Assembly: GCA_964459495.1 (NCBI GenBank)
Contig: CAYWNK010000007.1
Location: forward strand, 1 to 64,000
DNA from: CAYWNK01 sp964459495
GTDB lineage: Bacteria; Planctomycetota; UBA1135; GCA-002686595
DNA length: 64,000 nt
Direction: 5' to 3'
Shown: piece after piece, positions 16,861 to 25,203 of the stretch
Layout: each line of letters opens with the position of its first letter
How positions within the stretch are numbered: position 1 is the stretch's first letter
Notes under the pieces: generated by a model
The model's database searches: none
Told to the model about the DNA's origin: nothing
The model's input: only the letters and a program-made list of their open reading frames with translations
Translations under genes and position numbers: made by a program

Positions 16861-17365
16861 CTAGTCGAGAATCGAAAGCCCCGAGCGGGCCAACTCGGAG
16901 ACGTAGCCGCTCGAGCTGGAACGGGCTTGTTCGAGCAGTTCCATAGCCTCTGGCGGGCGAGTCCCCGTCACTTTCAGAACCGACGCGAGCGCCCACGCCG
17001 CGTAGCCGCGCCCCGGGAAATGCTCGTCCCGAACCACCGCCTGCAGGGCGGAGAGGGAACGCTCTCCCATGGCCTCCAGCTGTTCGACGCGTTTGTTGTT
17101 GGCCGGCACGAACTCGTTGCCGTCGCGCAGCCCCGCCACCAGCCCGCGATGGACCTCCGTGGCCGCCTGCACCCCAGAGACGATTTCGCCGGTCCCGATG
17201 TTGCCGACGTCGGCTTTGAAGCCTCCGAGCTCGTAGTTGGGATAGGGCATGGACTCCGCCGCCGCTGCCACCCGGGCCCGGCTGGGGAACGATCGGCTCT
17301 TGGCCGGCCACGTGGATCTGAAGGGCCGCGAGACCGATCAACAGAGGTCGCAGGAACGCGCGCAT
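16861..17365 (-). CDS. Secreted protein of unknown function with apparent frameshift
   Basis: The body, 16861-17271, reads as a helical protein (for example NNKRVEQLEAMGERSLSAL and GYAAWALASVLKVTG) resembling armadillo/HEAT-like repeats; no family was recognised. It lacks a natural start. One frame over, ATG 17363-17365 opens with a good signal peptide (MRAFLRPLLIGLAALQIHVAG) and is preceded by an unusually strong ribosome-binding site, GGGAGG (17371-17376). The two frames would join by a single-base shift in the GC-rich tract around 17270-17300. Either the gene is recently broken, the base sequence has an error, or the signal peptide is coincidental. It is divergent from the ECF fusion gene. 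Confidence 0.6.
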
Positions 17366-17610
17366 GGGTTCCTCCCAAGAATCGACAAGACAGAGCAGCG
17401 AGACAGGGACCGTGCTGGTCCCCCACTAGACCTACCACAGAGCCAAGAACCCGTGCCCTAGGGGCCAGGTAGCAGCCCCAGGCGCTGCTGCAGCGGCCCC
17501 CCCAGGTTCCCGGGAAAGAAAATTCGAAGTCCGTGCTTAGGATTCCGGTTCGGCGGTCATGGGTCTGCGAGATGCCTAGATCCACCCCATCCCGCACGAC
17601 TGGACCGTCC

Positions 17611-20600
17611 ATGCGACCCGAATTCGACCTCCCCACCATGCTCGAGCATGCCGATTGGCTGCACGGCTTGGCGCTCGCCCTCGTGCGGGACGGGCACGAG
17701 GCCGAGGATGTGATCCAGGAAGCACTCATCGAAGCGCGCGGCGCCCGGGCTCCCAAGGGAGTGCCGACGCGAGCATGGCTCTCGGGGATCGTCAAGAACG
17801 TGGCTCGCTCTCGGAACCGGAAGGAACGGCGCAGACGCCACCGGGATGAGGCGGTGGCCCGGCCCGAGGGTTCCGGCCCAAGCGCCCTCGACGACACTGT
17901 GCTGATGGAGCAACAGCGGGTGCTGCTCGATCACATCGAGGCCTTGCCTCAGAAACAGCGACACGCCCTTCTCGCCCGCTTCTACGGGGGGCTTGCGCCA
18001 CGCAAGATCGCCGCGGCCGAAGGCTGCCCGGTCTCGACAATCCACGGGCGCATCCAGCGGGGAATCAAGAGCCTACGCCTGCGACTGGACACCGAGTACG
18101 GAGATAGGAGCACGTGGGCGATCTGGATCTCGCCCATGCTGCGGGTCGAGGCTGGGGCAACTTCTGCCGCTGGGCTCGGCGTCGCCATCGGCCTAGTCGC
18201 TTTGGCAGGTCTAGCTGCAGGCGCCTGGTGGCTGGCCAGCGAGCGACCCGAGGGGGACCGTCTGACAGCGGGGGGAACGACCCGCGCAGGCCGAGTCGAC
18301 GCTCGAGCAACAAATGACGCGCGCCTGCTGGGCTCAGCCGCAGAACACCCAGCCACGTCACAGGCTGCGCGGGTGGCGGCCCGCAACGAAGTCGAGGTCC
18401 TGGTCCTGCGCAAGGACTCCCGCGAACCGGTTCCAGGGGCCGATGTTTGGATCCTCCCCAAGTCGCGCTTCGAAGACGACGGCGACGCGCTCATGGCAAT
18501 CGAGCGGACGTTCCTGAACGAGAGCGACCACTGGAAGGCCGATGGGGAAGGCAGGGTCACCCTCCAGATTGACCCTACGGCCATCGTGTTCGCCGGAGAT
18601 TCCACTGGGCTAGGCACCCAGATCGTGGAAGCTGGTCAAGGCGAGGCCGTCGTCGAAACGACCTCCGCCAAGAGGCTGGTCGTTCGCGTCTTGGATCAGG
18701 CCGGCCGAACAATCGACGACGGTGTGTCTGTCTCAGCCACCGCGCGCGTGCACAACGATCCAGACCCGAGGGGCAACAGCAACGACCATACCCATCGCCT
18801 TGTCCATCGCGTTCGCAATGGCGCCGCCCACTTCCAGAATCCATGGGCCGGCTATCTGTTCGACGGCCAAGAGCCGGTCCAGCACGACTGGAACAAGTTC
18901 TCGATCGATGCTGTGGCGATCGACGCCCCCGGCTTCGGTGAGTTTGAGCGGAACGCCGTCTCCAAGGAACGCTTTTTTCCCTTCCAGACCCAGTCGGGCA
19001 GCGATGCCGTTCGCACCCTGACCATGCCTCCCCACGGATCCCTGCGCATCGAGGTGCAGGGACCCGGCGGACAACCGTTGCCTGTCGCCGGCACCGCCTC
19101 GCTGGCTTTCCCTGGCCATAGGGTCGCGACACGCTGGGAGGAGGACTACACCGTCCCCATCGCAGATGGCGTGGCCCACTGGCCCGTGTTCGTAACGGGC
19201 GCGCGGGCCTTCCGCGTTCGCATGCAGGTGCTGTCCCATGGATCCACCTGGACCGTCGAGGGCGAGGGTCCTAGGTCTGAGGGAGAAGCCAGAATCGTGC
19301 GCACCCGCATGGTTCCACAGCCCACGATCACCGCCCGCCTGCTCGATCCCGCCGGCCACCCGCTTGAGCTTGCGGAGGTGGCGCTCTATCTCGGCAGAAG
19401 GCAGGGCAACAGTGTTGCGCACATCGTGTCCTCATCCAGCGCGGTCGACGGATCCGTGCGTTTCGAGCTCCGCAAGGCGGACGATGCCGGTCCGCCCTAT
19501 TCGATTCTGGGTCGCCGCCGGGGCTTGTTCTCCTACGAGGAAGCCCTCCATTTGATCGAAATCGAGCCAGCGGATCTCATCCAGGGCAAGGACCTGGGCG
19601 ACATCACGCTCGACCTCCAGAAGCCGGTTCGCGTGCGCGGCCAGGTCACATGGCCCGGCGGCGAGGTCGCCGCCGGGGCGGCGCTCATGATCCATCGCCC
19701 GGGGCGCATGGGCTTGGGCATCTTCACCGATCAGGAGGGGCGCTACGAATCGAAGCTGGTCTTGACCCACGGCTCGACCATCCGCATAGAGGCCTGGGAT
19801 AAGCCATATATCCCCCAGAGCCAGCCCCTCAAGCCGGGGGACACCGATCGCGACCACGATTTTGTGCTGTCCCTGGGAGCGCGCTTCACGGCTCGCATCG
19901 ATCTTGGCGAGCTTTCCGTGCCAGAGGGACTGATCCAACTCCACCTGAGAGATCCGGCTGCGGCCAGGGGCTACTCCCTCGACCATGACCAGGCAGGCCT
20001 GTTCGAACGCAGAGGATTGCCGCCGGGCACGTACAGCGCCGCACTGCGGTTTCAGGGCGGACAGGACTTCGTCACCGTCACCGGCCTGAAGATCCCTGCG
20101 AGCGGCGAGGTCACCAGCGCGAAGATCAACGGAACTCGATTGTCCGACCACCTGCGCCAGGTGGAGATCACATGGGAGGGGCTACCCAAGGGATACGAGC
20201 CCCAACTGATCGTGAGGCCGGTCCCGAAGAAACGCGTGGACGAAACCGTCTTGATTTCCCGGTCGGGCGGGCCCTACTTCCTTCCCCGCCTGATGGACTG
20301 CGACGCCATCGCTATCGCGGGAAACCACTTGTCGGTGCGCATCGATGACATCGCGGAGATCGGCGAGACCCATCACATCCGCTTCCCCGCGCCCTTCAAG
20401 GCAAGGATCACAATTGTCGGCACGCCGGATTCTAAGACGATCTACAGCCTACGCGGCGAGCCCGACGGCCCCGCCTCGGGGAGCAGCCTTACGCTCAGCG
20501 GCGCCCAACTCGAAGCTGGAATCGCGGAGGTTCCGTTCTCCGCCCCCGGTACCTACCGGCTGTATCGGGGTGAGAAGCCCGTGAGCATCGGCGGCGGCGC

Positions 20601-20718
20601 CATGACAGCCGCTGTGCCCCGGGCGACACAGGCGACGGTCGAGCTCCGGGGCAGCGATGCAGGCAAGCAAGAGTTCATCGCCACCCTGCGGATCGACCTC
20701 GCGTTCATGGATCGGTAG
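17611..20718 (+). CDS. ECF sigma factor fused via TM helix to large extracytoplasmic carboxypeptidase-regulatory-like region
   Basis: This 1035-residue protein begins with an ECF sigma factor: region 2 (residues 10-75, GLALALVRDGHEAEDVIQEALIEA) and region 4 (LPQKQRHALLARFYGG ... VSTIHGRIQRGIKSLRLRL, about 115-165). A single membrane helix follows (about 187-208, VGLVALAGLAAGAWWLA), then some 800 residues of beta-rich repeats resembling carboxypeptidase-regulatory-like/CNA-B domains (LRIEVQGPGGQPLPVAG, VRVRGQVTWPGGEVAAGA). The topology puts the sigma domain inside and the tail outside, so release by proteolysis or direct membrane signalling is plausible. Start ATG 17611 was chosen over upstream in-frame starts because it directly precedes region 2. 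Two paralogous fusions lie at 42547 and 53742. Confidence 0.85.
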   Translation: MRPEFDLPTMLEHADWLHGLALALVRDGHEAEDVIQEALIEARGARAPKGVPTRAWLSGIVKNVARSRNRKERRRRHRDEAVARPEGSGPSALDDTVLMEQQRVLLDHIEALPQKQRHALLARFYGGLAPRKIAAAEGCPVSTIHGRIQRGIKSLRLRLDTEYGDRSTWAIWISPMLRVEAGATSAAGLGVAIGLVALAGLAAGAWWLASERPEGDRLTAGGTTRAGRVDARATNDARLLGSAAEHPATSQAARVAARNEVEVLVLRKDSREPVPGADVWILPKSRFEDDGDALMAIERTFLNESDHWKADGEGRVTLQIDPTAIVFAGDSTGLGTQIVEAGQGEAVVETTSAKRLVVRVLDQAGRTIDDGVSVSATARVHNDPDPRGNSNDHTHRLVHRVRNGAAHFQNPWAGYLFDGQEPVQHDWNKFSIDAVAIDAPGFGEFERNAVSKERFFPFQTQSGSDAVRTLTMPPHGSLRIEVQGPGGQPLPVAGTASLAFPGHRVATRWEEDYTVPIADGVAHWPVFVTGARAFRVRMQVLSHGSTWTVEGEGPRSEGEARIVRTRMVPQPTITARLLDPAGHPLELAEVALYLGRRQGNSVAHIVSSSSAVDGSVRFELRKADDAGPPYSILGRRRGLFSYEEALHLIEIEPADLIQGKDLGDITLDLQKPVRVRGQVTWPGGEVAAGAALMIHRPGRMGLGIFTDQEGRYESKLVLTHGSTIRIEAWDKPYIPQSQPLKPGDTDRDHDFVLSLGARFTARIDLGELSVPEGLIQLHLRDPAAARGYSLDHDQAGLFERRGLPPGTYSAALRFQGGQDFVTVTGLKIPASGEVTSAKINGTRLSDHLRQVEITWEGLPKGYEPQLIVRPVPKKRVDETVLISRSGGPYFLPRLMDCDAIAIAGNHLSVRIDDIAEIGETHHIRFPAPFKARITIVGTPDSKTIYSLRGEPDGPASGSSLTLSGAQLEAGIAEVPFSAPGTYRLYRGEKPVSIGGGAMTAAVPRATQATVELRGSDAGKQEFIATLRIDLAFMDR

Positions 20719-20752
20719 GCAGGCCGGACGAGGAACGCCCGATGAGCAAGTC

Positions 20753-22378
20753 CTACTTCCTGCTGGGGCCGTCGCCCTCGCTAGGGCCGTAGGGCTCGGA
20801 GCGGTCCATGGGAACGGGCCGCGGGTGGGCCGCGCCGAAGCCGGTGCGCAGCAGCCACACCTTGCGGTCCGGGTAGTGCTCGAGAAGCTCCTGCCGCGCT
20901 TCGGGGCTGGAATCGCGGGCCCAAAGAATGCGCGAGCCCTCGAGGTCGGCGGCGTTGAAGAGCCACTCGTCGCCGTTGCCCATTTTCGGGCCAAAGCGGA
21001 CCAGCACCAGATGCTCGCCCGGTTCCGCCTCGACCATGCGCTCGGACTGCCTGCGGTTGCTCTGCTGGGTCGTCTCGGCGTTGCGTACCGAGAAGGCGAT
21101 CCCCCCAAGGAAGCCCACGAAACTAAGCCCGAGCAGCAGTCGCACCAAGGCCGAGCCCTCGAGACCAAGTCGGCGCTTCCCCTGGAGGCTGCGCAGCCCC
21201 AGCACAATCAAGAGGACCACGAGCCCCGTGATGGCGGCCTGGTAGTGGGGAGGCGCGTTGAACTTCGCCAGGCCAGCGGTCGCGGCCAGCGCCACGGGGG
21301 CTGCCGCCATGCGTGCGAGCCGATCGGCGAGCAGGGACCCGGCCGCCAGTAGCAGTACGATCCCGTAGATCGGACCGAAGAAGAAGATGCCAAAGCGGGC
21401 GATCTTGCCTGCCGTGGCCTTGGAGAAGCCCCCGAGCGTGTTGTGCCGCTCGTGCATGTAGCGCTCGACCTTGCCATGAAAGTACGCCAGGTTCTCGTGG
21501 TTCCAATCCCGCCCGGGCACGGGCTCCTGCCAGAGGAAGAGCGGGAACACGCAGTACTGCTCGTAGTGGGTGTTCCATGGCATCTCGGTGGCCTTGCCGG
21601 TCACCTGCTGGTTGTACCAACCCATCGCGGCGAAGCCCGGTGCAAGCACCAACGCCAGCGGCAGTACGACGCGCCCCCAGGCGGCCCGCGCTCCAGCGCC
21701 ACGCTGACGAACGAGCCAGACGAATGCGTAGAGGGCCGGCAGCAAACAGGCGATCAGACCCTCGAGCGGCCGCGTGTTCGCGAGCAACAACAGGCCTGCG
21801 CCCATGATGACCGCCGGCCCCACGCGCGCCTCTTTCACCACGCGCGCCACGCCGCCGAAAACCATGGCCCCGCCCGCGGCCGCCAACGCTCCCCCCCAAT
21901 AGGATTGGGACCAATAGCCCCAGGTTCCACCGCCGAACGGAATGCCGACGACCACGTATTGGAAGGTGGCGATCCAGCCCCCCACGCAGGCCCAGCCCCG
22001 CGAGACCCAGGCCAGCAGCATCCAGATGATGCTGGCGATCATCAGGGCGCAGCCGAGCCAGGCCCCCAGGATCGGGTGATAGAGCACTTGCCCAAGGGCC
22101 AGGAACAGTGCCTGTCCCGGCGGGTACTTGGACTGGTAGCTGGGAACGTGGAACTGGTGGACAGCCTCGAACTGCTCCCAAAGGGGGTGCGTGGGGTTGG
22201 TTGCCCGGCCAGCGACGAAGGTGTCGGCGCTCAACAGGTAGCCCCACTCGTCCTCGATCACGGGCGCTGGCGCGCCCTCCAGCAAGGTGGGGATGCTGCT
22301 TGCCAGCAGAGTGACGAAAACGGGGAGCCAAAGCCAAATGGCTCGAAGGCTCGGTCGACTGCTGTGCGAGGAATCCAT
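20753..22378 (-). CDS. Polytopic membrane protein, GT39/ArnT-like (GT-C glycosyltransferase fold)
   Basis: This 541-residue protein has about ten membrane helices and a C-terminal soluble region of about 100 residues. After the first helix, the loop IEDEWGYLLSADTF with its acidic pair, and YQSKYPPGQALFLALGQ, match GT-C family 39 glycosyltransferases that use polyprenyl-phosphate sugars. No glycan locus adjoins it, so the acceptor is unknown. The start at 22378 gives MDSSHSSRPSLRAIWLWLP, with the first helix near the N-terminus. It is convergent with the ECF fusion, 34 bp between stops. Confidence 0.7.
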   Translation of the reverse strand: MDSSHSSRPSLRAIWLWLPVFVTLLASSIPTLLEGAPAPVIEDEWGYLLSADTFVAGRATNPTHPLWEQFEAVHQFHVPSYQSKYPPGQALFLALGQVLYHPILGAWLGCALMIASIIWMLLAWVSRGWACVGGWIATFQYVVVGIPFGGGTWGYWSQSYWGGALAAAGGAMVFGGVARVVKEARVGPAVIMGAGLLLLANTRPLEGLIACLLPALYAFVWLVRQRGAGARAAWGRVVLPLALVLAPGFAAMGWYNQQVTGKATEMPWNTHYEQYCVFPLFLWQEPVPGRDWNHENLAYFHGKVERYMHERHNTLGGFSKATAGKIARFGIFFFGPIYGIVLLLAAGSLLADRLARMAAAPVALAATAGLAKFNAPPHYQAAITGLVVLLIVLGLRSLQGKRRLGLEGSALVRLLLGLSFVGFLGGIAFSVRNAETTQQSNRRQSERMVEAEPGEHLVLVRFGPKMGNGDEWLFNAADLEGSRILWARDSSPEARQELLEHYPDRKVWLLRTGFGAAHPRPVPMDRSEPYGPSEGDGPSRK

Positions 22379-22579
22379 AGGCGTGCGCGGCTGGCGGGAG
22401 GGCCGCTTCCCGGCCTGGATGGCCGAGACCTCGGAGTGTAGGCCACCGCAGTCCCCGAGCCTGAAGCAAGCTGGACCCGGGGCCACATTCCTAGTCGCCG
22501 GGTTCGAACCCTGGGAACAGCACCCGGAGCGAGGCTGGTCCTCCAGCGGGTAGTGCCGCCGAATCCGGGATTCCCCGAC

Positions 22580-22975
22580 CTATGCCGCGCGCCAGCGGTG
22601 AAGCCCCCAAGCCTGCAGCAGGGCAAAGGCGAGGACACAGTCCGCCACCCCGAGCACCGCCCAAAAACCAGCCGCAGAGAGTGGCCAGAGCCCGGCGATC
22701 AACAGCACAAGGCTCGCGACCACCCAGCCGAGGTCCAAGGCGACCGCCAGCTTTGCTTCGCTCCGATTTGGGCGGGTCCGTCGTGCGTTGAGAACCAGGG
22801 CCACGGCAAAGGGCAAGAGCGTCAGCCCTACGATTCTTAGGGCCATCGGTGGCACCCCGAACACTGGGCCAAGCGTCGATGCAGCGCCGAGCAGCAGCAG
22901 ACCGCACGAACTGGAGAACAGCGCATTGCCGACGAGTGCAGCCCGTAGGAGTTTCGGCTCAGGTTCCTGATGCAT
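22580..22975 (-). CDS. Small four-helix membrane protein
   Basis: This 131-residue protein has four predicted membrane helices (about 10-35, 43-62, 78-98, 101-122) and charged loops. No family was recognised with certainty. It is divergent from an HxlR regulator, and the 83-bp gap holds two copies of a 19-bp AT-rich repeat that ends 7 bp from its start codon, so it is a likely target of that regulator. The start at 22975 (MHQEPEPKLL) fits the first helix. Confidence 0.7.
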   Translation of the reverse strand: MHQEPEPKLLRAALVGNALFSSSCGLLLLGAASTLGPVFGVPPMALRIVGLTLLPFAVALVLNARRTRPNRSEAKLAVALDLGWVVASLVLLIAGLWPLSAAGFWAVLGVADCVLAFALLQAWGLHRWRAA

Positions 22976-22981
22976 GCCAAA

Positions 22982-23037
22982 GCTATATCTTTTTCAACTA
23001 GCCATCGCCAACCCAACTGCTATATCTTTTTCAACTA
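22982..23037. promoter_or_regulatory. Tandem 19-bp operator between divergent HxlR and membrane-protein genes
   Basis: GCTATATCTTTTTCAACTA occurs twice, at 22982-23000 and 23019-23037, identical and 37 bp apart (about 3.5 helical turns). It is strikingly AT-rich in a GC-rich genome and fills the gap between divergent genes. It is probably the HxlR binding site, acting on both promoters. Confidence 0.65.
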
Positions 23038-23058
23038 CAGGTGGCTAAGATCACCCCC

Positions 23059-23685
23059 ATGACCAGGCGCTCCTACGGCCAGCACTGCGCCCTCGCACGG
23101 GCGCTCGATATCGTCGGGGAGCGCTGGACCCTGCTCCTCGTGCGTGAGCTCCTGGGTGGGCCAAAGCGCTACCGGGACCTGCGCGCCAATCTCCATGCGA
23201 TGGGCACCAACCTGCTCGCCAGCCGGCTGCGGGATCTGCAGGACGCGGGTCTCGTCGAGCACACAGACCCCCACTACGCCCTCACCGATCGCGGCCGACA
23301 GCTGGAGGCAGCCGTACTAGCCCTTGCCGAATTCGGCGCTCCGCTCCTGGGGGAGAAGAACCCTGACGATCACTGGAGCGCAGCATGGAACCCGGTCGCA
23401 CTGAAGTACGCCTTCCGTCCGGAGCGCGCGGCGGCCACCCGCGTCGTGATCGAGTTCCGCGTCGACGACCACCTGACCCAAGCTCGCATCGACGCGGGCA
23501 CCATTGAAACCAGCGGCGCCCCCGAGTGGAGTCCGGACGCCTCTCTGCAGTCCAGCGGCGAGACTTTCCTGGCGATCGCCTCGGGCGAGCGCCGGCTGAA
23601 AGATGCAGAGGGGGCTGGCGAGGTGGTGATCACAGGGTCCCGGCGAGCCCTGCGGGCCGGCCTGCGGGCCTTCGGCCTCGCCTGA
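23059..23685 (+). CDS. HxlR-family transcriptional regulator with C-terminal SCP2-like extension
   Basis: This 208-residue protein starts with a winged-helix HxlR domain (ALARALDIVGERWTLLLVRELLGG, then FxDLxxxL-like YRDLRANLHAMGTNLLASRLRDLQDAGLVEH). HxlR proteins sense redox, aldehyde or small-molecule signals. The second half (from about residue 105) resembles a sterol-carrier-like ligand domain seen in a subset of HxlR proteins. ATG 23059 was preferred over GTG 23041 because the GTG falls 4 bp after the operator repeat. Autoregulation through the tandem repeat is likely. Confidence 0.85.
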   Translation: MTRRSYGQHCALARALDIVGERWTLLLVRELLGGPKRYRDLRANLHAMGTNLLASRLRDLQDAGLVEHTDPHYALTDRGRQLEAAVLALAEFGAPLLGEKNPDDHWSAAWNPVALKYAFRPERAAATRVVIEFRVDDHLTQARIDAGTIETSGAPEWSPDASLQSSGETFLAIASGERRLKDAEGAGEVVITGSRRALRAGLRAFGLA

Positions 23686-23733
23686 TCCTGGCTCCCGAGG
23701 CCTCGTCGGGCATAGGCGGCCTCAGATTTCAGC

Positions 23734-24231
23734 ATGGGACAGGGCGCGGCCGATACTGGATCTATGCCCCCTGCCGGCCCCCTAGAGCGCAAGTGGATGC
23801 TCTTCGAGCTGTTCTTCGTGATGCTCCCAGTCACGTTCTCGGCCCTCATCGGGTGCATCATGGCACTGTGCATCCTGCCTTGGATCCTGATGCTTGCCGG
23901 GATGGAAATCACCATGCTCGTGCTCGAAGGGCAGCTGCCCGGCCAAGAGCTGGCGATCGCGGTCCTCTCGGTCTTCTGTGCGATGGCCGGCCTGGTTGGA
24001 ACCTTCAGCCTCTGGACGGTGTTCGTCTCTCGCTTCCGCGGCAGCGACGAGTTCACCGACATCGGGCTGATCGCCCACGGCATTTGGATCGGCATCCTCG
24101 CCCTTCTTGGGGCCCGATGGCTGACGAACAAGCCCATCACTCCAGCATTCAGCTGGGAGCTCGCCTTCCTCCTACTGGTGACCGTGAGGCTCTGGTGGCT
24201 CGCTCAGTCAGCGCCCAGGGTCGCCCCCTAG
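23734..24231 (+). CDS. Hypothetical membrane protein (four helices)
   Basis: This 165-residue protein has about four hydrophobic segments: ELFFVMLPVTFSALIGCIMAL with LPWILMLAGMEITMLVL, AIAVLSVFCAMAGLVG, LIAHGIWIGILALLGA and WELAFLLLVTVRLWWLA. No known family was recognised. A second start at 23764 (MPPAGPLERK) is equally plausible. It lies 48 bp after the HxlR gene on the same strand and may share its transcript. Confidence 0.6.
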   Translation: MGQGAADTGSMPPAGPLERKWMLFELFFVMLPVTFSALIGCIMALCILPWILMLAGMEITMLVLEGQLPGQELAIAVLSVFCAMAGLVGTFSLWTVFVSRFRGSDEFTDIGLIAHGIWIGILALLGARWLTNKPITPAFSWELAFLLLVTVRLWWLAQSAPRVAP

Positions 24232-24308
24232 GCAGGCCCCCCTCGGAATCAACATCAAGGGTTCGGAACCAAGACCAGCCTGCCCCCCTGGCGCGCTAGG
24301 CTGCTGGG

Positions 24309-24908
24309 ATGAAAGTCCTAGTCATCGGAGCGTCGGGAACGATCGGGAAGGCGGTTGCTGCCGAGCTGGGCCAACGCCATGAGGTGCTGAGCGCCGGACG
24401 CTCGTCCGGGGACCATCGCGTCGACCTCACCGACCCCGCGTCCATCACCGCGCTCTACGCGGCGACGGGCCCGCTCGATGCAATCGTCTGCGCCGCCGGG
24501 AACGTGACTTTCAAGGAACTTGGCGACATGACCGCCGTCGACTTTGAGGTCGGCCTGAAGGACAAGCTCATGGGTCAGGTTCAGCTGGTCCTATCGGGCC
24601 GCGAGCATCTGAATCCGGGCGGCTCTTTCACCCTGACCGGCGGCGTACTCGACTCCGACCCCATCGTCTCAGGTTCCTCGGCCTCTATGGTCAACGGCGC
24701 CCTCAACGCCTTCGCCATGGCGGCCGCCATCGAGCTCGACCGGGGCCAGCGCATCAACGTGATCAGCCCCAGCGTGATCACCGAGGCAATGCCGGCCTAC
24801 GCCCCCTACTTCCGAGGCTTCGAACCCGTCCCCGCCGCCCGCGCCGCACTCGCCTACGCCAAGAGCGTCGAGGGCAAGCTCACAGGGCAGGTGCTGCGCG
24901 TGCTCTGA
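24309..24908 (+). CDS. Short SDR-like NAD(P)-binding protein
   Basis: This 199-residue short-chain dehydrogenase-type protein has the Rossmann loop VIGASGTIGKAVA and LDAIVCAAGN. The expected YxxxK is not present; the site reads SSASMVNGALNAFAMAAAIEL, with Asn at the Lys position. This matches a known short SDR-like subfamily with the same substitution, followed by RINVISPSVITE. It may be a reductase with a changed mechanism or an NADP sensor. It is monocistronic, convergent with a small membrane protein gene with one base between stops. Confidence 0.8.
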   Translation: MKVLVIGASGTIGKAVAAELGQRHEVLSAGRSSGDHRVDLTDPASITALYAATGPLDAIVCAAGNVTFKELGDMTAVDFEVGLKDKLMGQVQLVLSGREHLNPGGSFTLTGGVLDSDPIVSGSSASMVNGALNAFAMAAAIELDRGQRINVISPSVITEAMPAYAPYFRGFEPVPAARAALAYAKSVEGKLTGQVLRVL

Positions 24909-24909
24909 A

Positions 24910-25119
24910 CTAGAGGAGCTTGATTAGGAACCAGACCACCATCACCCAGAACAGGATCCCGACGGTGACCGGCGCCAACGACTCGGCGAAGCCCCGCCGG
25001 CCTCGCCGGTAGTTGCCCATGGTCAAGCCGTACAGAATCACCTCGCCGGTGAAGCGGAGGAACCAAACGAACCAGCCCCAGAGAGGGTCCAGGAGTGTGT
25101 CTTCGAAGAGTTCGATCAT
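24910..25119 (-). CDS. Small membrane protein (69 residues)
   Basis: The 69-residue product has two hydrophobic segments (WGWFVWFLRFTGEVILYGL and PVTVGILFWVMVVWFLIKLL) joined by a basic loop (GNYRRGRRGF). No family was recognised, but hydrophobic segments with a positive-inside loop are unlikely by chance. It converges on the SDR gene. Confidence 0.6.
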   Translation of the reverse strand: MIELFEDTLLDPLWGWFVWFLRFTGEVILYGLTMGNYRRGRRGFAESLAPVTVGILFWVMVVWFLIKLL

Positions 25120-25203
25120 TGGCAGCTGAACGGGGGTTTGGTTCGGATCAAGAGTCGCCTCGCAGAAGAACTACTGTAGGGCGTGCCCTGCCGGCACCGA
25201 AGA

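Noticed and set aside
22498..22514. T-arm-like sequence CCGGGTTCGAACCCTGG, a possible tRNA
   Set aside because: A T-arm can be drawn, but no matching acceptor 5' strand, D-arm or anticodon arm was found within 80 bases on either strand and no CCA follows.
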